Positions 9,627 to 17,605 of a stretch of DNA of 64,000 nucleotides are shown here, in pieces (within the stretch, counting starts at the first letter, position 1; the number at the start of each line of letters is the position of its first letter). The notes below the pieces were generated by a model. The model was not told where the DNA came from, ran no database searches, and saw only the letters and a list, made by a program, of their open reading frames with translations. Made by a program: the position numbers and the translations under genes. Origin of the DNA: Sedimentisphaerales bacterium (GTDB lineage: Bacteria; Planctomycetota; Phycisphaerae; Sedimentisphaerales; Anaerobacaceae); contig JAFGEF010000093.1 of assembly GCA_016931715.1 (NCBI GenBank), forward strand, positions 33,068-97,067. The letters are read 5' to 3'.

Positions 9627-11827
9627 TATTCGCAGATTATCCGGGACATATTGCTGCAATAACTGCATTAGCGATAAGTGCGATACTTGTTTTCCTGGCA
9701 TTTCGCTGCAATGAGCTTCAAAAAGAAAAGTACAGACTTTTTAGAGTATTTCTCATTGGTCTTAAGTTTCTTGTGATTGTGACATTAATTGTAATATTAT
9801 GGAATCCATCACACTCCGAATTGGCAGAAACTTTCTCAAGAAATAACGTCCTTGTATTATTTGATACGAGCGAAAGTATGTCTGTCATTGAAAATGCAAA
9901 GAAAACAAGACTCGATTCTGCTTTGGAAGTCTTCGACGAAAAGTTCCATTCTTCAGGCAAAGACGAACCTGAGTATAAAATACTTGGTTTCGATAATGAC
10001 GTATATCACAGCGGCTCAACGCAATTATTGCGACGCTGGGGAAAACGCACGAATATACACAATATCCTTGCTTTGCTTGGCAGATACGATAAAGTACAAA
10101 CTATTGACAATGCTTCTGAAGCCGGCAAGTCAGATACGAAAGGCGCTGTCATATTTACAGATGGACAGGCTGACGACCAGCATATAACAGCATATTCTCC
10201 TCTTCTCAGGAATGATTTCCCGATTGTAATAGTCGGTATGGGCTCTAAACAAAAAGGAGCAGATGTCGAAATAAAAACAATTAAAGCTCCATTAAAAGCA
10301 ATGATTGGTTCGATTTATAATGTTGAGATAACAGCAGCCGCGAATAACATGGCTGATGATTCGGTTATAATAGAGCTTCTCAAAGACAATATTGTAATAG
10401 ATTCAATCAATATCGCCGCAAAGGAATTTGTAAACGAAAAAGACCAGACAAGTAAAGATGTCCCTGTGAAATTTACAGTCGCTGCAAACACTCTGGGCAT
10501 TCAAAATCTTTCTGCCCGGGCAAAGCCGGTCAGCAATGAAGTCAATCAGGCAAATAATGTTCAGAATACTTTTATTGAAGTTGTGGATGAAGAGGAGCTT
10601 AAAGTTTTATTTTATACACAGTTCGCCGAATTTAATGCAGGTAAACTGCGGCAGGTACTTTCATCAGATCCGCGCATCCATCTCGATTTCGGACTGGATG
10701 CTATCATAAACGTCAGTCAGTCCTCAATGGTCAATAAGGAATTGGGTTATGTTACATTACCTGAAACCAAAGAGGAATTTAACAAATATGACATTATAAT
10801 TTTGGGAAGCTGCTGTGTAGATGCTCTTGCCGATGAACAAATAGACGGCTTATACAACTTCGTTGTCAAGAGAGGAGGCGGTCTTGTTCTTCTTCCCGGC
10901 AGAGATGAATATAGTCCCGCAGGATGGAAGAATCCGAAAGTAAAGCTGCTTATTCCGGTTATTTTCGATGCGAATGAGCCAATGCTCCCGTCTCCTGAAC
11001 CAAATCAAGTCGAATTAACAACTGAAGGAAACAGAGGGATAATTTTTTCTCAGGATGACATTCCAATGTACGATTTTAAGGTATCACCTTTTTACAATAT
11101 CAATAAAAACAAACCTGCTTCGACTACGCTGGTCTCGTCCGGAGATAATCCGATAGTGATTATCCAGCGCACGGGCAGAGGAAAGGTTTGCCTTTTGAAT
11201 ATTTCAAGGCTTTTTTCATTTTATCGCGAGGACAAACAGGGAGGCTGGCTGTATAATCTTATGTCCGGGCTGACATCTAATCTTGGTCAAACTCCGGGCA
11301 GTTCTGCAACTATTGAAATGTTCGCGGAAAGAAATAATTCGGGGGAAAATAAAGTAAGATTCACTGCATACATCCGGGACAAAGATTTTTCTCCCGTAGA
11401 GCAGGCAAATGTTCTTCTGAACTTTAATGAACAGACTTTAAAAATGGAACCTTCCGGATCAGGATATTACGTTGCAGAAGTTGATGACATAACAACAGAC
11501 AGAATCGTTGCCTCTGTCCAGGCGGAAACGAGCGGCCTGTTTCTCGGAGAAAAACCGATTGCCATGAGCCTGCCTTTCCCAAAAAATGAAATGAGTGACA
11601 CGAGATTTAATGAGCAGTTCCTGCAGGCTCTTGCCGGGCAGATTAACGGCACATATATATATGCTGATGACATTAATAAAGACATCGTAAATTTATTTGA
11701 TGCCCAGACACAGGTCGGTCATACAAATTGCATCACAAGTATCTGGCCCAACTGGTTTTTGTGGGGATTATTATGTTTGCTCCTCAGCTTTGAATGGTTC
11801 TTCCGGCGAGCGAAAGGTCTTGTATGA
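9623..11827 (+). CDS. VWA / glutamine-amidotransferase-like membrane protein
   Basis: 734 residues. Two N-terminal hydrophobic segments (about 7-28 and 41-61) precede a VWA domain: NVLVLFDTSESM carries the MIDAS D-x-S-x-S motif and GAVIFTDGQADD is the second conserved strand and loop. Around residue 410, YNFVVKRGGGLVLLPGRDEY resembles the class I glutamine-amidotransferase-like domain found in such proteins, without an evident catalytic triad. A C-terminal hydrophobic helix (WFLWGLLCLLLSFEWFF) ends the protein. It is the probable second MIDAS partner of the MoxR ATPase. ATGA overlaps join it to both neighbours. Confidence 0.85.
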   Translation: MIFADYPGHIAAITALAISAILVFLAFRCNELQKEKYRLFRVFLIGLKFLVIVTLIVILWNPSHSELAETFSRNNVLVLFDTSESMSVIENAKKTRLDSALEVFDEKFHSSGKDEPEYKILGFDNDVYHSGSTQLLRRWGKRTNIHNILALLGRYDKVQTIDNASEAGKSDTKGAVIFTDGQADDQHITAYSPLLRNDFPIVIVGMGSKQKGADVEIKTIKAPLKAMIGSIYNVEITAAANNMADDSVIIELLKDNIVIDSINIAAKEFVNEKDQTSKDVPVKFTVAANTLGIQNLSARAKPVSNEVNQANNVQNTFIEVVDEEELKVLFYTQFAEFNAGKLRQVLSSDPRIHLDFGLDAIINVSQSSMVNKELGYVTLPETKEEFNKYDIIILGSCCVDALADEQIDGLYNFVVKRGGGLVLLPGRDEYSPAGWKNPKVKLLIPVIFDANEPMLPSPEPNQVELTTEGNRGIIFSQDDIPMYDFKVSPFYNINKNKPASTTLVSSGDNPIVIIQRTGRGKVCLLNISRLFSFYREDKQGGWLYNLMSGLTSNLGQTPGSSATIEMFAERNNSGENKVRFTAYIRDKDFSPVEQANVLLNFNEQTLKMEPSGSGYYVAEVDDITTDRIVASVQAETSGLFLGEKPIAMSLPFPKNEMSDTRFNEQFLQALAGQINGTYIYADDINKDIVNLFDAQTQVGHTNCITSIWPNWFLWGLLCLLLSFEWFFRRAKGLV

Positions 11828-12645
11828 AAAAGAGCATCATATCGAATACTGTAATATTTATGACTTCATTATATTTTTGCACAAATAATGCAGAATCCGC
11901 AGGTAATGAAATATACCGTGAAAAAACCTATGCGTTAATAATTAGCGGAATAAGCAAAGATACTCAGGATAAGTCAATAAGATATAACGCAGTTATAGGT
12001 TTGCAAAAATTTCTTCTTGATAATGCTATAGTAACATTTGAACAAATAAAAATCCTTACGGCAGAAGCTGCTGATGGTAAGGAAAATCAATACATCTCAA
12101 AATTCGAGAACATAAATAAAGTAATTAATAATTTTCAATCGAAAATTAATCCGGAAGATAGGTTTATTTTTTATTATACCGGACAGGCAAATGTCATAGG
12201 TGAGCAACTTCGTATCAATCTGCCTGACACAGATATAACTCAAGAACAATTGTCCGGATTAATTAAGAATATTAAATCGTCTTCCATGCTCATCGTGCTG
12301 GATTGTCCGGCTTCAGGCCTTATTATAAAAGAACTCTCAGGAGCAGGCAGAATTATAATTTGCAGTTGTACCGCAGAACAGCGTTTCAGCATAAAATTCA
12401 GCGAATATTTTATTCCTGCGTTAAGCGATATTGAAACAGATATTGATAAAAATGGGAAGATTTCGATATTAGAGGCTTTTATCGTAACAACGAAGAATGT
12501 ACAAGAATGGTATCAGCAGAAACAATTAATTATTACTGAAACACCTGTTCTTGATGATAACGGTGACAGCAAGGCATCCAAAGAACCATGGAGATATATG
12601 ATTGATGTGCCTGACGGCAAAATGGCTTCAAAATATGAATTCTAA
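11824..12645 (+). CDS. Caspase/C13-like protein with degenerate active site and EF-hand loop
   Basis: 273 residues from ATG 11824, which overlaps the previous stop as ATGA; a possible upstream GTG is ignored. An N-terminal hydrophobic stretch may be a signal peptide. The layout follows the caspase-like/C13-like proteins known in MoxR-type operons: YALIISGISKD, FIFYYTGQANV, INLPDTDITQEQLSGLIKNI, LIVLDCPASG, then FIPALSDIETDIDKNGKISI and LDDNGDS. In active family members the third motif carries GHG; here it reads GQA, so the catalytic His is Gln. At the usual Cys position of LD-x-C-H-SG there is Pro. The protein is therefore probably not a protease. DIDKNGKISILE is a canonical EF-hand loop, suggesting calcium binding. 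Confidence 0.72.
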   Translation: MKKSIISNTVIFMTSLYFCTNNAESAGNEIYREKTYALIISGISKDTQDKSIRYNAVIGLQKFLLDNAIVTFEQIKILTAEAADGKENQYISKFENINKVINNFQSKINPEDRFIFYYTGQANVIGEQLRINLPDTDITQEQLSGLIKNIKSSSMLIVLDCPASGLIIKELSGAGRIIICSCTAEQRFSIKFSEYFIPALSDIETDIDKNGKISILEAFIVTTKNVQEWYQQKQLIITETPVLDDNGDSKASKEPWRYMIDVPDGKMASKYEF

Positions 12646-12663
12646 TAATAATTTTAATTATTG

Positions 12664-13515
12664 ATGGATTTAAATAAAATGAACAGACGAATATTTCTTA
12701 AAACGGTAGCAAAATCAGCAGGTCTGGTTTTTCTGTCCGGAAAGCTCTTTGCTTCTGCAAGACAGGAATTTTCACATTTAAGTACAACGAAAATAAATGA
12801 GCAGCAGACAGACGATCTTGACAAATATGATTTTATTATGCCGCGAGTCAAGTTCACTCCAATAAAAGTACCGGGAAGAGGAGAGGGACCGGATTTATGG
12901 AATGTTCGACCTGGCGGCGACAGAAATCTCATGGATCATCTCAGTACTGTTATACGATGTAAAACAAAGCCGATATTGAATGTCGGGCAAGATGGTTTTA
13001 GCACGCAATATGCTGATAAAGAAGGCCAGCTTAATGCAATTGTTACTTTTGATAATCCGGAAAGAATCAATAAATTTCCATTCCTTTTTATGACAGATGA
13101 AAACGAATTCCAGTTTAATTTGACACAAAAAAACAATCTCAGAGATTATATTAAGCGAGGCGGTTTTCTCTTTATGGATGATTGCGTTGTCGGTAATGGC
13201 GGTGATTTTTTTTATCAAAGCGCTTATCGTCTGCTGGAGGATGTATTTGGAAGAAACTCTGTAAAATCCATCTCGCGGGAACATGAAATATTTCATAACG
13301 TATATGACCTTGGCAGTATCGGCTTGCCGCACATGAAAGGACAAAATCACGGCGCAAAGGGAGTATTTTCCGGAAATCGTCTTGCAATATTTTTAAGCTC
13401 GAACGATATACACTGCGGCTGGTGTGACAACTCCCGTACGAATTTTCCTCCGATGAAATATGAGCAGGCTTTACAAATGGGTATAAATATCATTATGTAT
13501 GCTATATCACATTAA
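12664..13515 (+). CDS. Tat-exported DUF4159 domain protein
   Basis: About 283 residues. The N-terminus MNRRIFLKTVAKSAGLVFLSG has the twin-arginine motif RRxFLK followed by a hydrophobic stretch, so export by the Tat pathway is expected. The remainder matches DUF4159: FDNPERINKFPFLFMTDENE, LRDYIKRGGFLFMDDCV, then a C-terminal AIFLSSNDIHCGW. DUF4159 proteins are typical last genes of planctomycete MoxR operons; biochemical function is unknown. The start is uncertain: TTG 12661, ATG 12664 and ATG 12679 are all in frame and none has a clear Shine-Dalgarno site. It begins 18 bases after the previous gene. Confidence 0.82.
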   Translation: MDLNKMNRRIFLKTVAKSAGLVFLSGKLFASARQEFSHLSTTKINEQQTDDLDKYDFIMPRVKFTPIKVPGRGEGPDLWNVRPGGDRNLMDHLSTVIRCKTKPILNVGQDGFSTQYADKEGQLNAIVTFDNPERINKFPFLFMTDENEFQFNLTQKNNLRDYIKRGGFLFMDDCVVGNGGDFFYQSAYRLLEDVFGRNSVKSISREHEIFHNVYDLGSIGLPHMKGQNHGAKGVFSGNRLAIFLSSNDIHCGWCDNSRTNFPPMKYEQALQMGINIIMYAISH

Positions 13516-13558
13516 CTGTATTTTCAACTCATACATATATAACGTACTGTATTTTCAA
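13515..13558 (+). repeat. Direct repeat of 13 bp after the MoxR operon
   Basis: ACTGTATTTTCAA occurs at 13515-13527 and again, identical, at 13546-13558 (31-bp period), directly after the DUF4159 stop. Role unknown. Confidence 0.5.
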
Positions 13559-13677
13559 GAAATTTAGCGTTTTTTTTGCATTTCCTATTAGTAATATAAA
13601 GCCTTGTTATCATTATACTTATACATCTTTAATAACTGATTTCCTTTAAGATGATACCATTTTTATTAAAAATTCTA

Positions 13678-13707
13678 TTGACAATGTTAGGTACGACTAA
13701 CTATATT
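13678..13707 (+). promoter_or_regulatory. Promoter with DtxR-like operator for dtxR-feoA-feoB
   Basis: Consensus TTGACA (13678-13683), 18-bp spacer, TATATT (13702-13707). The spacer contains TTAGGTACGACTAA (13687-13700), with inverted half-sites TTAG and CTAA around six bases. This resembles the start of known DtxR/IdeR operators, and the gene behind it encodes a DtxR-family protein, so metal-dependent autorepression of the iron-uptake operon is a strong inference. Confidence 0.65.
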
Positions 13708-13735
13708 AGAGATACCTTACTTTGGAATATTTTAT

Positions 13736-14179
13736 ATGAAAATAAAAAAAGATAAATTGAGCGCTTCCCTCGAAGATTACCTTGAGGCGATTTACAACCT
13801 TACTGGTGAAAATAATATTACCAGAAGCAAAGATATAGCAGAACAGCTTAGTGTTTCACGAGCATCTGTTACAGGCGCTCTGCGTGCATTAAAAGAGAAG
13901 AAATTAGTAAATTATCAGCCTTATGATTATATCAGCCTGACAGAATCCGGACGAACGGCAGCGGCTGAAATCGCAAATAAACATGAGATTTTAAAATCAT
14001 TTTTCATCGAGATTCTTGATGTAAATATTGAAGCGGCACAGAAGGCGGCTTGCAAGGCAGAACATGCACTTGGGCCGGATATTATTGCCAGACTGTTGTG
14101 CTTCGTTGAATTTCTCGGCAATACAAAAGGACAGAACTTGATAAAAGAATTTAAAAAGTTCTGTAAAAACAGAAAATAA
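13736..14179 (+). CDS. DtxR/MntR-family metal-dependent repressor
   Basis: 147 residues. The N-terminal winged helix (SASLEDYLEAIYNLTGEN, then ITRSKDIAEQLSVSRASVTGAL) is the standard DtxR/MntR DNA-binding domain. The second domain follows with EIANKHEILKSFFIEIL and ACKAEHALGPDI, containing the His and Glu residues that bind the metal and form the dimer. The C-terminal SH3-like domain is absent, as in MntR-like short members. It begins the feo operon, and feoA follows by 12 bases, so Fe(II) is the likely effector. Confidence 0.92.
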   Translation: MKIKKDKLSASLEDYLEAIYNLTGENNITRSKDIAEQLSVSRASVTGALRALKEKKLVNYQPYDYISLTESGRTAAAEIANKHEILKSFFIEILDVNIEAAQKAACKAEHALGPDIIARLLCFVEFLGNTKGQNLIKEFKKFCKNRK

Positions 14180-14191
14180 TTATGAAAATAT

Positions 14192-14470
14192 ATGGAAAAA
14201 AAAGAAGTAAAACCTCTTTCGAAAATACGTTCAGGTGAAAAAGCAAGGCTCGTTACTATCGTGGCAGGACGAGGATTGAACAACAAACTTGCATCTATGG
14301 GACTTGTTTCAGATGTCGAAATAGCAGTTGTAAGCAACAGCCATCCCGGTCCATTTGTAATTAATGTCAAAGGCTCGAAAGTAATGCTTGGACGCGGTAT
14401 GGCAAACAAAATTATGGTATCTTCCTGTGGCAATGAAAAAGTTAAAAGCGGCTCTGGCAGGCAATCCTAA
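14192..14470 (+). CDS. feoA: Ferrous iron transport protein A
   Basis: 92 residues with the FeoA SH3-like domain: PLSKIRSGEKARLVTI, GRGLNNKLASMGLV, FVINVKGSKVMLGRGMANKI. FeoA is a small cytoplasmic protein that supports FeoB-mediated Fe(II) uptake. The reading frame overlaps the start of feoB by 38 bases, so the two are translationally coupled. Located between the DtxR-like regulator and feoB. Confidence 0.93.
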   Translation: MEKKEVKPLSKIRSGEKARLVTIVAGRGLNNKLASMGLVSDVEIAVVSNSHPGPFVINVKGSKVMLGRGMANKIMVSSCGNEKVKSGSGRQS

Positions 14471-16469
14471 CAGCGGAAAAACTACCATTTTCAACCTCCT
14501 TACCGGCTCTCACCAGCATGTAGGCAATTATCCGGGCGTTACAGTGGAGGAAAAGTATGGCGTTTGCCGATACGGGGACTATGAAATCACTTTCGTAGAT
14601 TTGCCGGGAACATACAGCCTGACGGCTTATTCGGAAGAAGAGCTTATCACGCGAAATTATATCATAAACGAAAAACCTGATGTTGTTGTCGATATTATAG
14701 ATGCATCAGGAATCGAGCGAAACCTGTATTTGTCCATGCAGCTTATGGATCTCGATATCCCGCTTGTACTTGTGTTTAATATGAGTGACATTGCGGAGCA
14801 AAGAGGCCTCGTATTCAATATCGAGCAGCTTTCGGTATTGTTTGAAGCAAAAATCGTCAAAATGGTCGGCAACAAAGGCAAGGGAAAACAGGAGTTGCTC
14901 GAAGCCGTCATTGAAACATCCGGCATACCGGGAAAGTCACGTATTCACAAGATGAAATATGGTGATGAAATCGAGAATGAGTTAGAAAAAATCGAAAAAG
15001 CTGTACTCACAGAAGAACCTGCTCTTTGTCAAATATATCAGGCAAGATGGCTCTCAATTAAACTGCTCGAGCAGGATGATGAAATAACAAAAAAGGTCCA
15101 AAGCAGCAAAGTTAATACAATTGTTGAATCATCAGTTAATCATCTTAAAAGCATCTTCAGAGAAAGCCCTGAAATTATAATGGCGGGCAGAAGATACGGC
15201 TACATTTCCGGGGCATGCCAGGAAACTATTAAAACTACTGCCGAGTTAAGTCACAATTACAGCGATATGATCGATGCTGTCGTGACTCACCGCATTCTTG
15301 GTCTTCCTATTTTTTTGGTTTTAATGTATTTAACATTCTTTTTGACATTCAAATTGGGTAGTTATCCAATGAGCTGGCTTGAACATTTGTTCGGCTGGGC
15401 GGGAGAAAATATTTCCGGTTTCTGGGAACCTGGCAGTAACAACTGGCTCAAGTCTCTTCTGGTTGACGGAATTATAGGCGGTGTGGGCGGCGTAATCGTT
15501 TTTCTGCCCAACATTCTTATCCTGTTTATGATGATTGCTTTTCTCGAAGATTCAGGCTACATGGCAAGAGCGGCGTTCATCATGGATCGCATAATGCACA
15601 AAATCGGTCTGCATGGAAAGAGTTTTATTCCAATGCTCATCGGTTTCGGCTGCTCAGTTCCCGCGATTATGGCAACGCGAATACTCGAAAACAAACGCAA
15701 CAGGCTTGCAACAATAATGGTAATTCCTCTAATGAGCTGCGGCGCAAAACTGACGATTTACGCGCTCATAATACCAGCGTTTTTCGAGCCATATTTTTAC
15801 GGCCCGATGATGTGGCTGATTTATCTCATTGGAATAATATTAGCTGTAATCTGCATTAAGCTGCTTCGTTTGACAATATTCAAAGGTGAAACTGTACCGT
15901 TTGTAATGGAATTACCGCCCTACCGCTTGCCTACTTTCAAGTCGATTGCTATTCACATGTGGCAGCGAGGCTGGATGTATTTGAAAAAAGCAGGTACGAT
16001 AATTTTAGCCGCTTCTATAATCCTGTGGTTTGCGATGAGCTATCCCAAACCTGATACCTCATCAGAGCAGGGAAAACTTGAGTATTCGGCAATAGGCAGA
16101 TTAGGTAAAGTCATCGAGCCTGCGATAAAGCCGCTCGGTTTCGACTGGAAAATCGGAACAGCACTTATAGGAGCGACAGCCGCGAAGGAGCTTTTCGTTT
16201 CGCAAATGGCAATTGCATATTCTGTATCAGATCCGGAACTGGCAGGTATGACATTACGTGAAAAGCTTAGTGCGAATTATACTCCGTTAACAGGTTTTTG
16301 CATTATGCTTTTTTGCCTGATTTATGCGCCATGTATTGCAACCATCGTAATGACAAAACAGGAGACAAATTCATGGCGATGGGCAATGTTTCAGTTCTTC
16401 GGCTTGACCGCACTTGCATATATAATAACATTTATTGTTTATCAAATGGGGAGCTTGATTTTTAACTAA
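14433..16469 (+). CDS. feoB: Ferrous iron transporter FeoB
   Basis: 678 residues from ATG 14433. An N-terminal G domain has G1 GNPNSGKTT, G3 DLPGTYSL and G4 NMSD, followed by the helical regulatory domain. The C-terminal membrane part has about eight to ten hydrophobic segments, two Gate regions, and the characteristic GFGCSVPAIMATR segment. FeoB drives GTP-dependent Fe(II) uptake across the inner membrane. An in-frame upstream ATG at 14388 is less likely because the G1 motif normally lies close to the N-terminus. No feoC follows; the next gene converges on the other strand. Confidence 0.97.
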   Translation: MKKLKAALAGNPNSGKTTIFNLLTGSHQHVGNYPGVTVEEKYGVCRYGDYEITFVDLPGTYSLTAYSEEELITRNYIINEKPDVVVDIIDASGIERNLYLSMQLMDLDIPLVLVFNMSDIAEQRGLVFNIEQLSVLFEAKIVKMVGNKGKGKQELLEAVIETSGIPGKSRIHKMKYGDEIENELEKIEKAVLTEEPALCQIYQARWLSIKLLEQDDEITKKVQSSKVNTIVESSVNHLKSIFRESPEIIMAGRRYGYISGACQETIKTTAELSHNYSDMIDAVVTHRILGLPIFLVLMYLTFFLTFKLGSYPMSWLEHLFGWAGENISGFWEPGSNNWLKSLLVDGIIGGVGGVIVFLPNILILFMMIAFLEDSGYMARAAFIMDRIMHKIGLHGKSFIPMLIGFGCSVPAIMATRILENKRNRLATIMVIPLMSCGAKLTIYALIIPAFFEPYFYGPMMWLIYLIGIILAVICIKLLRLTIFKGETVPFVMELPPYRLPTFKSIAIHMWQRGWMYLKKAGTIILAASIILWFAMSYPKPDTSSEQGKLEYSAIGRLGKVIEPAIKPLGFDWKIGTALIGATAAKELFVSQMAIAYSVSDPELAGMTLREKLSANYTPLTGFCIMLFCLIYAPCIATIVMTKQETNSWRWAMFQFFGLTALAYIITFIVYQMGSLIFN

Positions 16470-16506
16470 TTACCAGAAGAATTACAATTTTGATTTGTAA
16501 TCTGAT

Positions 16507-16986
16507 TTAAGTTATCAAGAAATTTATAAAATCTTTTACTTTAGGTGGTTTCCGGCTTTTGGGAGTAAGTATTTCGTGGCCTTCTGAGATTAAATGTTTT
16601 GCCTGAGATTCTACGCCGCCGGGGTATTTCGTATTTAAACTGCCTTCCGATTTAAGTACTCGCCAGTATGGAGTAATACTTTTTTTCTCGGCCTGTAAAT
16701 CTTCTTCTGCTACTTCGGCGCAAATCCGGATAAATATGCCTGTTGTAATTTGGCATGTAGAATCGGCATTAAATTCCTGAGCTAATTTTTCCCTGATTTG
16801 ATTGACTGTAATAAGTTTTCCTTTTTTGACTGTTCGTATAACTTTATCGACAAGAAGAGGGGTAGGCACAAGAACTCTCGTGCCCCCGAACCTTTTTTCG
16901 CATTTTTCCGGGCCATCTACAACTTTAGGCAGACCAGCCGGAGCATTGTTTAATTTTTCACGCCATGTTTTACGATTCTTTGTCAT
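16507..16986 (-). CDS. MGMT-family (alkyltransferase-like) DNA-binding protein
   Basis: 159 residues from ATG 16986. The central part, KGKLITVNQIREKLAQEF and TTGIFIRICAEVAEED, and then SITPYWRVLKSEG plus NTKYPGGVESQAKHLISEGH, follows the DNA-binding helix-turn-helix wing of O6-alkylguanine-DNA alkyltransferases. The catalytic PCHR motif is not present (TPYWRV stands near its position), so a methyl-transfer reaction is unlikely; a role like the alkyltransferase-like proteins that flag DNA damage is an inference. Its first 17 bases overlap the end of ilvN, so it is co-transcribed with ilvBN. Convergent with feoB; only a weak AT-rich hairpin (16481-16501) separates them. Confidence 0.72.
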   Translation of the reverse strand: MTKNRKTWREKLNNAPAGLPKVVDGPEKCEKRFGGTRVLVPTPLLVDKVIRTVKKGKLITVNQIREKLAQEFNADSTCQITTGIFIRICAEVAEEDLQAEKKSITPYWRVLKSEGSLNTKYPGGVESQAKHLISEGHEILTPKSRKPPKVKDFINFLIT

Positions 16987-17491
16987 CTTCGGTTCTTGGT
17001 GTTCGAATATCTGTTTTTTCGTACCTTGGCATTGCGATAGTGCCGGTTCTTGCAACACTCTTAATTCCGTAAGGTTTGCACATGTTTATAAAAGCTTCGA
17101 TTTTATCTTCCGGGCCGCTGGCTTCAATCATAATATATTTCTGGCTTATATCGACAACTTTGGCCCTGAAGACTTCTATCAGTGAGAGTAATTCAGGCCT
17201 TTGTTCAGGCGAGCAGGAAACCGCGACTAACATTAAATCACGTGCCACGACAGGCTGGCCGACAAAATCTTGAACTTTAACAACCGGGATAATCTTTGCT
17301 AATTGTTTTCGAACCTGCTCGACAATCCTGTCATCACCGATAACGACAATAGTCATTCGACTCAAATCCGGATCTTCGGTTCGCCCGACAACGAGTGAGT
17401 CAATGTTAAAGCCGCGTGCGGCGAACATCCCGGCAACATGAGCCAGAACGCCGGGTTTATTTTCTACTAATGCGCTTATTATATGTTTCAT
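16970..17491 (-). CDS. ilvN: Acetolactate synthase small (regulatory) subunit
   Basis: 173 residues. The N-terminal ACT domain begins HIISALVENKPGVLAHVAGMF and has GFNIDSLVVGRTEDPDLSRM, the valine-binding regulatory fold; the C-terminal ALS small-subunit domain includes ARDLMLVAV and EASGPEDKIEAF. It activates the catalytic subunit and confers feedback inhibition in branched-chain amino acid synthesis. ATG with AAGGAT seven bases upstream. It lies 113 bases downstream of ilvB, separated by an inverted-repeat element. Confidence 0.96.
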   Translation of the reverse strand: MKHIISALVENKPGVLAHVAGMFAARGFNIDSLVVGRTEDPDLSRMTIVVIGDDRIVEQVRKQLAKIIPVVKVQDFVGQPVVARDLMLVAVSCSPEQRPELLSLIEVFRAKVVDISQKYIMIEASGPEDKIEAFINMCKPYGIKSVARTGTIAMPRYEKTDIRTPRTEDDKES

Positions 17492-17513
17492 TTCTTTATC
17501 CTTGAAAGTCGTT

Positions 17514-17605
17514 GGTATTTAGTATTTAGTGAATAGTATTTGAAGTCTCGAAATCGGTGTTAGTAATTACTAAATACTAACGACTAAATACTGTTCACTA
17601 TTTAT
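17514..17605. repeat. Imperfect inverted repeat between ilvB and ilvN
   Basis: Arms at 17522-17541 and 17586-17605 match at 16 of 20 positions when one is reversed and complemented; the interior holds further TTAGTATTTAG/CTAAATACTAA copies. On the transcript this could fold into a long hairpin after the ilvB stop codon. Such TAGTATTTAG-type palindromes may also be a dispersed repeat family. Confidence 0.6.

Noticed and set aside
16481..16501. Hairpin ATTACAA / TTGTAAT between feoB and the MGMT-like gene
   Set aside because: Stem of seven AT pairs with no T-run of note; too weak to call a terminator, though convergent genes make one plausible here.
16507..16986. Calling the MGMT-like gene an active O6-methylguanine methyltransferase
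   Set aside because: The PCHR active-site Cys motif is missing; the TPYWRV segment stands in its place.
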